This document shows positions 1 to 5,058 of a stretch of 5,058 bases of DNA, piece by piece. The notes under the pieces were generated by a model. It was given only the letters and a program-made list of their open reading frames with translations. It made no database searches and was not told the origin of the DNA. Every line of letters begins with the position of its first letter. Position 1 is the first letter of the stretch. The position numbers were made by a program, and so were the translations under genes. This stretch comes from Bacteroidota bacterium (GTDB lineage: Bacteria > Bacteroidota > Bacteroidia > Sphingobacteriales > Sphingobacteriaceae): assembly GCA_025355225.1 (NCBI GenBank), contig JANYAB010000653.1, positions 1 to 5,058 of the forward strand, given 5' to 3'.

Positions 1-133
1 CGTTTTCGGCTATGGTATTGTTGAAGTGAATGCCCGAATGTGAGGACGGAATCTGTTGAAATAAGGTTGGTTTTTTACATGAAAACAAGCATAGAGCGCA
101 CAAAAGGAAAACGATATTGTAAAAATTCTTCAT
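1..133 (-). CDS. VCBS-repeat / UnbV-type lipoprotein, N-terminal fragment (runs off left edge)
   Basis: Only the first 44 codons are inside the window; the frame is open to the edge, so the gene continues to the left. The protein begins MKNFYNIVFLLCALCLFSCK: a short basic start, a hydrophobic stretch at residues 7-18 and a lipobox-like LFSC with Cys19 as the likely lipidated residue, indicating a signal peptidase II lipoprotein. The next residues, KPTLFQQIPSSHSGIHFNNT, match the usual opening of Bacteroidota VCBS/FG-GAP repeat proteins with a C-terminal ASPIC/UnbV domain (pattern LF..l.ss.TGI.F.N.i.E). Those proteins are large, often around 1100 residues, exported, and often encoded near SusC/SusD-type outer-membrane systems. 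None of the repeats is visible, so the family call rests on this short region from memory. The ATG at 131-133 is the only sensible start ahead of the signal sequence. It is separated by 356 bases from the serine hydrolase upstream and probably has its own promoter. Confidence 0.72.
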   Translation of the reverse strand, partial: MKNFYNIVFLLCALCLFSCKKPTLFQQIPSSHSGIHFNNTIAEN

Positions 134-173
134 AATCAATAGTGATATAATATATAAGTATTCATAATTCCCT

Positions 174-207
174 TAAATCTACTTGCTTTGTTAATAAATA
201 ATGTCAA
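174..207 (-). promoter_or_regulatory. Possible promoter for the lipoprotein gene
   Basis: On the minus strand a TTG (plus 205-207) is followed after 23 bases by TAGATTTA (plus 174-181), close to the Bacteroidota -7 element TAnnTTTG except for the last base. The spacing is at the long end of what is accepted for these promoters. Transcription would begin about 30-35 bases before the ATG at 133, a sensible leader length. The region is AT-rich, so a chance match is quite possible. Confidence 0.25.
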
Positions 208-265
208 CCACGAGGGCAACGCGTTTGATAGTTTTCAAATTCAGATAAGCGTAGAAATCATGATT

Positions 266-335
266 AATCAGGCACCGCTTTGATCAGACCTGATTTCCCT
301 GAACTGCTAAACTGGCCCTTTTTATGGCAGCAGGG
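266..335. repeat. Two abutting inverted repeats (possible structured RNA or REP-like element)
   Basis: The first repeat pairs AATCAGG (266-272) with CCTGATT (289-295): 7 base pairs around a 16-base loop. One base later the second pairs CCCTG and CTGC (297-301 and 304-307) with GCAG and CAGGG (327-330 and 331-335): 9 pairs with a two-base AA bulge and a 19-base loop. Just before them lie overlapping perfect palindromes AATCATGATT (256-265) and TGATTAATCA (261-270). Neither hairpin is followed by a T run on either strand, so they are not standard terminators. They could be a 3' UTR structure of the hydrolase transcript, a dispersed repeat, or chance. Confidence 0.4.
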
Positions 336-489
336 TTAATATGTATTAGGCGGTGGCACTACCGATTACCTGTTTTTGATATTGGCCGCAAATAATATAT
401 TGAATAAGAAATAGATTTTTATCGCGGCATCAACATTAATCCACTTAAGCGGGTTTTATATTTTCCGGCGAACCATACTTTCAAGCTAT

Positions 490-1755
490 CTATTTCTTCG
501 AATACTTCATTGCTGCCTCAAAAACCTGCGCACGGATTGAATTCACATTGTAGTATTCCTTATTATTGATCAGCCCCATTTGCTGGCGATTGATCAATAA
601 TATAATGGACAGGTTTTCGGCGGGGACCACTGTAATGCTTGTACCAGTAAAACCAGTATGGCCAAATGTTCCTTCGGGCCCGTTTTTCATAAAGGAGTTG
701 ATAGGATCCATCATCCAGCCTAAACCGTTGTTAAATTTATCTTTTGTTAAAAACGTATTTAAGGTAGCTTCAGAGATGAATTGTTGCGTTCCCATTTTCC
801 CTTTATTCATTAACATGTCAACCAGTTTCTGCAAGTCATCAACGGTAGAAAAAATTCCTGCGGCCCCTGCAACTCCCTTTTCGGCATACCAGGCATTACC
901 ATCGTTTACTTCTCCTTTTAAAATATAATGCCGCCACCCATTCCATTGATCGTGCTTTATTTCTTTAAACTGAAAGCCAAGATCAGGATCGTAAACCATT
1001 CTTCTTTCGTACGGGTTTCCAAAAGAAGTTGCTGCTATTTTATAGGGCTGATTTTTAGTAAGGGGATTGTACATGGTATTTTTCATCTCCAGCGGGATAA
1101 AAATATTCTGCTCCTCAAACTTATCGAGCGGCAAACCGGAAACCACTTCCACAATTTCACCCAGAATGGTAAAACCGAGGTCGCTGTATTTGCGTTGTCC
1201 TCCCACGGGAAAAGCAAGCGGTAGTTCGCCTATTAATTTAAACGTTTCCTGTTTGCTGGAAGCCCGGTAATAAAGCGGGTACCATTCGTACAGGCCTGCA
1301 GAATGCGTTAACAAATGGCGGATCGTTATACCAGATTTAGCCGGGACGGCAAATGCTTTTATGTATTTACCCACAGGATCGTCGACGTTAATCAGGCCCC
1401 TGTCTGCCAATAGCATGATGGACGTAGTGGTGCCAACCACTTTGGTAAGAGAAGCGATGTCGAAAAGATGCTCCGTCGTCATTTTCTCTGGCTTTGCCAA
1501 TGGTTTATGGGCATAACTGAACTTTTGTGCATAACCATAGGCTTGCTTGTAAACTACTTTACCATCTTTTTTAACCTGGATAACTGCACCCGGGATTTTA
1601 TCGTCGTTTACCTGGCTTTGCAGTATGCTATCGATTTTATGAATGAATACTGACCGGGCGTCAACTGTTTGTGCTTTTGAAAAAGTCGCGGACAATATTA
1701 AACCTATAACAAAAGAAGTAAGCTTATAATAAAATGATGTTTTAAGATTGATCAT
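490..1755 (-). CDS. Secreted serine hydrolase, beta-lactamase/AmiE-like fold
   Basis: This 421-residue protein belongs to the beta-lactamase-related (class C / PBP-like) serine hydrolases. Residues 1-28 form a signal peptide with a likely cut after SKA (A28|Q29), placing the enzyme in the periplasm. Catalytic motifs are complete: SLTK at 102-105 (nucleophile Ser102, Lys105), YSD at 190-192 (Tyr190) and HTG at 366-368. The segments IPGAVIQVKKDG (54-65), AYGYAQK (72-78), ITIRHLLTHSAGL (143-155), GVAGAAGIFST (294-304) and GHTGFTGTS (365-373) look more like Bacillus YbbE/AmiE, an N-acetylmuramoyl-L-alanine amidase, than a resistance beta-lactamase. It follows the GNAT gene by 25 bases and is the last gene of the cluster. 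A periplasmic role in trimming muropeptides before sugar uptake is inferred. An esterase or D-aminopeptidase activity cannot be excluded. One oddity is VND at 283-285 where I recall VHD in relatives. The start is fixed by the signal peptide; no Shine-Dalgarno is seen. Confidence 0.88.
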   Translation of the reverse strand: MINLKTSFYYKLTSFVIGLILSATFSKAQTVDARSVFIHKIDSILQSQVNDDKIPGAVIQVKKDGKVVYKQAYGYAQKFSYAHKPLAKPEKMTTEHLFDIASLTKVVGTTTSIMLLADRGLINVDDPVGKYIKAFAVPAKSGITIRHLLTHSAGLYEWYPLYYRASSKQETFKLIGELPLAFPVGGQRKYSDLGFTILGEIVEVVSGLPLDKFEEQNIFIPLEMKNTMYNPLTKNQPYKIAATSFGNPYERRMVYDPDLGFQFKEIKHDQWNGWRHYILKGEVNDGNAWYAEKGVAGAAGIFSTVDDLQKLVDMLMNKGKMGTQQFISEATLNTFLTKDKFNNGLGWMMDPINSFMKNGPEGTFGHTGFTGTSITVVPAENLSIILLINRQQMGLINNKEYYNVNSIRAQVFEAAMKYSKK

Positions 1756-1780
1756 ACCAGGTGAAATGTTTTATATGCTT

Positions 1781-2284
1781 TTACAATTTGGCTGATGGGT
1801 CTTTATAACCAATCATAGGACCAACGGTTTTCCGGAGCAGTAACTCGGTAAAACCTTTTTTTACAAAATCTTTTAATTCGCCCACTAATTCAAATCCAAA
1901 TTTAGTGTACAGGCTAATTGCCCCATGGTTAAACGTGCTAACACAAATAAAAATATTGGGGGAATATTGCAAAATACGATTCTCACAAAATTGAAGCAGT
2001 TGCGTTCCATACCCGGCCCCTCTGCAGGTTTCATTGATCGCGATGGTTTGAATATATCCCTTAAAAGTCCCTGATGTTTGGATGATCACAAAGCCGATTA
2101 TCTCTGCTTCTTTCTTTAGTACAAACACTTCTTTAAAGGGACCATCAAACGCTTTCAAACATTGCGCATAATCCATGCCCAGGGTAATCCATGGATCAGT
2201 TACCGACATCAGCATTGCACAAATGGCAAAATCATCCGGACTTGACGTAAGTTCTATAGCAGCGGCGTTATTATGCAGCGACAT
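1781..2284 (-). CDS. GNAT family N-acetyltransferase
   Basis: The 167-residue protein has the full GNAT layout. Beta strands run at about 52-56 and 62-70. The acetyl-CoA pyrophosphate loop is RGAGYG (88-93) after the strand YIQTIAI (77-83), and the C-terminal motif B region is NHGAISLYTKFGFELVGEL (119-137). The N-terminal block CAMLMSVTDPWITLGMDYAQCL (22-43) and the end FTELLLRKTVGP (145-156) are characteristic of one Bacteroidota subgroup rather than of ribosomal-protein acetylases. The substrate is unknown. Its ATG lies inside the last codons of the symporter gene, overlapping by 14 bases, which suggests translational coupling. A weak purine-rich AAGAAGG sits 3 bases before the start. The serine hydrolase follows after 25 bases. 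Bacillus subtilis carries a GNAT gene (ybbJ) in its MurNAc operon, so a link to amino-sugar or muropeptide use is possible but unproven. It is cytoplasmic, with no signal or membrane segment. Confidence 0.9.
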   Translation of the reverse strand: MSLHNNAAAIELTSSPDDFAICAMLMSVTDPWITLGMDYAQCLKAFDGPFKEVFVLKKEAEIIGFVIIQTSGTFKGYIQTIAINETCRGAGYGTQLLQFCENRILQYSPNIFICVSTFNHGAISLYTKFGFELVGELKDFVKKGFTELLLRKTVGPMIGYKDPSAKL

Positions 2285-3734
2285 TGACCTTCTTTTTTAT
2301 GAGGACCAAAAACAAAATAGTAAGCAAAGCATTCACGAGTATATTCATAAAACCAAAATCAAATTTAAAAGCATTTATGAATAATGTGTTCAAAAACCAG
2401 GTAATAAGTGCCGCGCCTAAACAAGCCAGCGGCACCCATTTTTCTTTTAATTGAATATTTGAGAAAAGACCGGTTAAGTATAACCCTAAAATAGGCCCGT
2501 AAGTGTAGCCTGCTATTTTGAAAATGGTATTTATGATAGCACCCTGGCTATTCCAAAACGCCATAACAATGAAAAACATTACTACGTTAACGCCCAGCAA
2601 AACCCTGTTCTTTATTTTTCTTTTACTATCAGGGGATTGATTTTCAATATTCATGAAATCGTAGCTAAAGGCAGTGGTCAGGGCCGCGATACAGGCATCG
2701 ATACTTGCAAAGGTAGAGGCTATTACACCTATGAAAAAAGCGATAGCACCCATTTTGCCAAAATAATTCAGGGTAAGGAATGGATAAAGTCCATCGGTAT
2801 TTACAAACTGTCCGTTTTGGGTATTTAGCGATATGCTATGCCGTTCAACAAAAATGTAAAGTAACACACCTAAACCTAAAAACAAAGTTTGAGCGCCTGC
2901 TATAAAGAAACTAAAGGCCAGTACGTTCTTTTTTGCACCTCTCATATTGCCAATGGTTAATGTTTTTTGCATCATGCTTTGATCAAGGCCCACCAATGCA
3001 ACTGTAATTAATACGCCCGAAATAAACTGTTTAAAAAAATTAGAGCCCGAATGAATATCCCAGTCAAACAGTTTTGAATAAGGATGATGAATAATGGTGC
3101 TGACCATTCCGGTTACTGATAATCCCAATGAATTTTTGATAGTAACAATGGAAATGATCATCACGGTGATCAAAAAGAAAGACTGTAAGGCATCGGTCCA
3201 AACAATAGTTTTAATACCCGATTTATTGGTGTACAACCATATAAGCACCAATAATATGATGATGGTTAAAAAATAAGGGATGTGAAAACTATCAAAAAAA
3301 GCGAATTGCAAAATCTTAATGGATATAAGCAATCTGAGCGCTGCTCCGAATGATTGGGACACCAAAAAAAATAAAGACCCGGTTTTATAGGTGATATTGC
3401 CAAAACGAATGTTGAGATAAGTATAAATTGATACGAGCTTTAGCTTGTGATAAATGGGGATTAATACAAAGGCAATAAATAAGTAGCCCACAATGGTGCC
3501 CAGGATAAATTGAAAATAATAAAGATTGTTATTGCCGACATTACCGGGTATGGAAACCAGGGATACTGCTGAAATACCCGACCCTATCATACCAAAGGCC
3601 ACCAAAAACCAGGGAGACGATCTATCACCATCAAAAAAGCTATTGGCTTTATTATGCCTTGAGGTTAACCTGGCTATCAGCATCAAAATGGCAAAATAGG
3701 CCAGGATAATAAAGAAAATAAGAGAAGCGCTCAT
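2271..3734 (-). CDS. Sodium:solute symporter (SSS / SLC5 family)
   Basis: A 487-residue inner-membrane protein with about 13 hydrophobic segments, the size and form usual for the SSS family. Family hallmarks are SPWFLVAFGMIGSGISAVS (40-58) in the first helices, WTDALQSFFL (179-188) with the TD.LQ signature, GLDQSMMQKTL (249-259), the helix STFASIDACIAALTTAFSYDF (340-360) at the position of the Na2 sodium site in vSGLT and PutP, and YGPILGLYLTGLF (412-424). It would import a small solute with Na+; the sequence alone does not reveal which. It is first in a likely operon with the GNAT gene (14-base overlap) and the periplasmic serine hydrolase. By analogy with amidase-transporter clusters for cell-wall recycling, N-acetylmuramic acid or a related amino sugar is a reasonable candidate; another sugar, amino acid or sialic acid is possible. 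The ATG at 3732-3734 leads straight into helix 1. A candidate promoter lies about 25-60 bases upstream. Confidence 0.93.
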   Translation of the reverse strand: MSASLIFFIILAYFAILMLIARLTSRHNKANSFFDGDRSSPWFLVAFGMIGSGISAVSLVSIPGNVGNNNLYYFQFILGTIVGYLFIAFVLIPIYHKLKLVSIYTYLNIRFGNITYKTGSLFFLVSQSFGAALRLLISIKILQFAFFDSFHIPYFLTIIILLVLIWLYTNKSGIKTIVWTDALQSFFLITVMIISIVTIKNSLGLSVTGMVSTIIHHPYSKLFDWDIHSGSNFFKQFISGVLITVALVGLDQSMMQKTLTIGNMRGAKKNVLAFSFFIAGAQTLFLGLGVLLYIFVERHSISLNTQNGQFVNTDGLYPFLTLNYFGKMGAIAFFIGVIASTFASIDACIAALTTAFSYDFMNIENQSPDSKRKIKNRVLLGVNVVMFFIVMAFWNSQGAIINTIFKIAGYTYGPILGLYLTGLFSNIQLKEKWVPLACLGAALITWFLNTLFINAFKFDFGFMNILVNALLTILFLVLIKKKVNVAA

Positions 3735-3766
3735 TGGGAACCAGCTTTATACTAATGGCAACGGAC

Positions 3767-3795
3767 TAAAGATACTAAAATAGGAAGTTGGCAAC
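3767..3795 (-). promoter_or_regulatory. Candidate Bacteroidota-type promoter for the symporter operon
   Basis: In the 74-base gap between rlmF and the symporter, the minus strand reads GTTG (plus 3792-3795), a 17-base spacer, then TATCTTTA (plus 3767-3774). This differs from the Bacteroidota consensus TTTG / TAnnTTTG by one base in each element. Transcription would start near 3760, giving a leader of about 25 bases. It would let the symporter, acetyltransferase and hydrolase be expressed independently of rlmF. Confidence 0.45.
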
Positions 3796-3796
3796 T
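3786..3796. promoter_or_regulatory. Small palindrome overlapping the -33 element (possible operator)
   Basis: AGTTGGCAACT is a perfect 11-base palindrome with one central base. It covers the GTTG proposed as the -33 element of the symporter promoter. A regulator bound here would block the promoter, but a single palindrome this short is weak evidence and no regulator gene is present in the window. Confidence 0.2.
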
Positions 3797-3808
3797 CTTC
3801 AGGGACGG

Positions 3809-4807
3809 TTACACCCAAAATTCATTTCTCCAGTTTGCCTGTTCTGCCGGACTTAAAAATGTCCAGGCAACAATACGGCTTACTTTTTGTCCATGTGTCA
3901 TGCTAATGGTTTTTACGTCATGGGCATTAACCGCTTTCAGCGCTTTATAAATAATTGGAAGCGTGTCTTTTTTGGATACGAGTGTAGAGAACCATAGGCA
4001 CTGGTGCGCTGCCAGGGCGCTTTGTTCAACCATACGGCGTATAAATCCTGCTTCGCCGCCGTAACACCATAACTCGGTTTTTTTGCCACCGAAATTTAAT
4101 GCAGTGGCCTGTTTGCTGATCCCTAATTTCTTCCATTTGGTAGCAGTGGACGCCTGTGCTTCCTGCAAAGATGCATGGAAAGGAGGATTACAGATCGTGA
4201 TGTCAAAACCCTCGCCCTGTTTAATGATGCCTTTAAAAATATTGGCCTTGTTGCTCTGCAAGCGCAGTATGATCTTATCCTGGAAACCTTTGTTTAATGA
4301 AACAATATCCTTTGCCGACCGGATGGCTAAAGGATCGATATCTGTACCTACAAATTGCCAGTCATAAACACTGCTGCCAATTAAAGGGTATACACAATTT
4401 GCTCCCATACCAATATCCAAAACGTTTATTTTACTGCCACGGGGAATAATACCATTGTTGATTTCGGCTAATAAATCCGCCACGTAGTGGATATAATCTG
4501 CTCTTCCGGGTATTGGCGGACAAAGGTATCCTTCGGGGATATCCCAATGGTCAACGCCGTAAAAAGATTTTAGCAATGCTTTGTTTAATGCCTTAACCGC
4601 ATCAGGATTGCTAAAGTCTATCGACTCATCATTATATTGATTCAACGACACAAATGCTTTTAATCCCGGGCTGCTTTTACATAGCAGTTTAAAATCATAC
4701 CCGGCCCGGTGGCTGTTCCGTGGGTGTAGATTTTCTTTTTCTGCAGGTATTTGTTTGGGCTCTGAAGACATTTTTTGATTACAATAATCTTTTGCGAAGG
4801 TCGGCAT
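3809..4807 (-). CDS. rlmF: 23S rRNA (adenine(1618)-N(6))-methyltransferase RlmF
   Basis: The enzyme transfers a methyl group from SAM to N6 of A1618 in 23S rRNA. The 332-residue protein matches the RlmF (YbiN) family along its length: LHPRNSHRAGYDFKLLC (27-43), SIDFSNPDAVKALNKALL (62-79), WDIPEGYLCPPIPGRADYIH (88-107), the SAM-binding motif VLDIGMGANCVYPL (129-142), the catalytic NPPF (207-210) in the context DITICNPPFHAS, and LNFGGKKTELWCYGGE (237-252). It is about 24 residues longer than Escherichia coli RlmF, mostly at the N-terminus. A second ATG at 4769-4771 (Met13, in a run of A's and directly before SSEPKQI) would give a 320-residue protein and may be the true start. Neither start has a clear Shine-Dalgarno. 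The gene begins 22 bases after another methyltransferase and may share its transcript. The protein is cytoplasmic and has no evident functional tie to the transporter genes downstream. Confidence 0.95.
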   Translation of the reverse strand: MPTFAKDYCNQKMSSEPKQIPAEKENLHPRNSHRAGYDFKLLCKSSPGLKAFVSLNQYNDESIDFSNPDAVKALNKALLKSFYGVDHWDIPEGYLCPPIPGRADYIHYVADLLAEINNGIIPRGSKINVLDIGMGANCVYPLIGSSVYDWQFVGTDIDPLAIRSAKDIVSLNKGFQDKIILRLQSNKANIFKGIIKQGEGFDITICNPPFHASLQEAQASTATKWKKLGISKQATALNFGGKKTELWCYGGEAGFIRRMVEQSALAAHQCLWFSTLVSKKDTLPIIYKALKAVNAHDVKTISMTHGQKVSRIVAWTFLSPAEQANWRNEFWV

Positions 4808-4829
4808 TCTTAATTACAAAAAGGGCTTT

Positions 4830-5058
4830 TTATAAACTGGTAAAAACGCCCAATTTATAAGGACTATCATCTTTCGGGGCTGCAAAATCCAACCAGCTTT
4901 GCAGCACGACCTGGGCCGTGCAAGGTCCATAAGTGATGATTTTAATTTTTCTCCTTAATGATTCTTTCTTCAAAATCATTAAAACATCCTGCAGGATTTC
5001 GCCCTTGAAAGGCGTAAACATAAAAAATACAGTTCCTTCGGAATAGTCTGCTTTACGG
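4830..5058 (-). CDS. Class I SAM-dependent methyltransferase, C-terminal fragment (runs off right edge)
   Basis: The frame is open through the right edge, so the first in-frame ATG at 5021 is very probably an internal methionine and the true start lies outside the window. About 75 codons are visible. They contain EGTVFFMFTPFKGEILQDVL, then KIKIITYGPCTAQVVLQSWL and a short tail ending GVFTSL. The arrangement TPF.G..L..VL followed by I..Y/FGPCT..V....WL is one I recognise from the C-terminal half of bacterial class I methyltransferases annotated as DOT1-like or methyltransferase-domain proteins. The SAM-binding motif would lie upstream and cannot be checked, and the substrate is unknown. Its stop is 22 bases before rlmF, on the same strand, so the two may be co-transcribed. 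Confidence 0.75.
   Translation of the reverse strand, partial: RKADYSEGTVFFMFTPFKGEILQDVLMILKKESLRRKIKIITYGPCTAQVVLQSWLDFAAPKDDSPYKLGVFTSL

Larger units (their letters stand above)
134..489. other. Gene-free intergenic stretch
   Basis: No convincing coding frame was found on either strand. Plus-strand frames around 268-337 and 340-412 give only about 22-24 codons before a stop, without a good start, and resemble no family I recognise. No tRNA or rRNA-like sequence is seen. The stretch holds the putative promoter near 174-207, a cluster of TGATT/AATCA motifs, and two adjacent inverted repeats at 266-335. No classic terminator (GC-rich hairpin followed by a T run) was found after the serine hydrolase stop codon, so transcription may end by another mechanism or read into this region. 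Confidence 0.7.

Noticed and set aside
268..412. Possible remnants of a decayed gene in the intergenic region (short plus-strand frames ending at about 337 and 412)
   Set aside because: Each is only about 22-24 codons, in different frames, without a good start or any recognisable motif; chance explains them.
414..489. Rho-independent terminator after the serine hydrolase
   Set aside because: I looked for a GC-rich stem with a T run on the minus strand; the near-palindrome CCACTTAAGCGG (441-452) has no loop and no following T tract.
566..928. 120-codon plus-strand open frame opposite the serine hydrolase
   Set aside because: It lies entirely antisense to a gene with complete catalytic motifs, and its translation shows no recognisable domain or plausible protein composition.
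928..1270. Two overlapping plus-strand frames of 98 and 67 codons
   Set aside because: Both are shadows of the serine hydrolase coding strand and resemble no family.
490..1755. Serine hydrolase as an antibiotic-resistance beta-lactamase (AmpC)
   Set aside because: The fold and SxxK/YxD/HTG motifs are shared, but the HTG box with GFTGTS, the GVAGAAGIFST segment and the operon context fit AmiE-like or general serine hydrolases better than AmpC, which has a KTG box.
2271..2284. Frameshift or fusion between symporter and acetyltransferase
   Set aside because: Both genes have complete, normal-length ends; the 14-base overlap is an ordinary operon arrangement.
4083..4367. 94-codon plus-strand open frame opposite rlmF
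   Set aside because: It is antisense to the conserved NPPF and SAM-binding region of rlmF; the frame is a by-product of that gene's codon use.

Overview
The window looks like chromosomal DNA of a Bacteroidota bacterium, probably of the Sphingobacteriaceae type (Pedobacter or Mucilaginibacter-like). The placement is inferred from moderately AT-rich DNA, start codons without strong Shine-Dalgarno sequences, a candidate promoter of the Bacteroidota form (TTG / TAnnTTTG), and the gene families present: a VCBS/UnbV-type lipoprotein, an SSS-family symporter, and RlmF with its typical motifs. Nothing suggests a phage, plasmid, insertion sequence or CRISPR array.

All recognisable genes lie on the minus strand, so transcription runs from high to low coordinates. 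In that order they are: (1) the C-terminal part of a class I SAM-dependent methyltransferase entering from the right edge (4830-5058); (2) rlmF, the 23S rRNA adenine-1618 N6-methyltransferase (3809-4807), 22 bases downstream; (3) after a 74-base gap with a plausible promoter, a sodium:solute symporter (2271-3734); (4) a GNAT acetyltransferase (1781-2284) whose start overlaps the symporter's end by 14 bases; (5) 25 bases on, a secreted serine hydrolase of the beta-lactamase/AmiE-like fold (490-1755); (6) a gene-free stretch of 356 bases with two abutting inverted repeats; and (7) the first 44 codons of a lipoprotein running off the left edge (1-133), which has no in-window stop and is easily missed.

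The symporter, acetyltransferase and hydrolase form a tight cluster and very likely one operon. The combination recalls the Bacillus subtilis muropeptide-salvage operon (ybbJ acetyltransferase, murP transporter, amiE beta-lactamase-fold amidase), with a cation symporter in place of the PTS transporter. The working model is that the periplasmic hydrolase strips peptide from a MurNAc-peptide or related wall fragment and the symporter imports the freed sugar. The acetyltransferase has an unknown intracellular target. The substrate assignment is an inference; no kinase, etherase, NagZ or NamZ gene is visible here. The two methyltransferases upstream look like an unrelated housekeeping pair.
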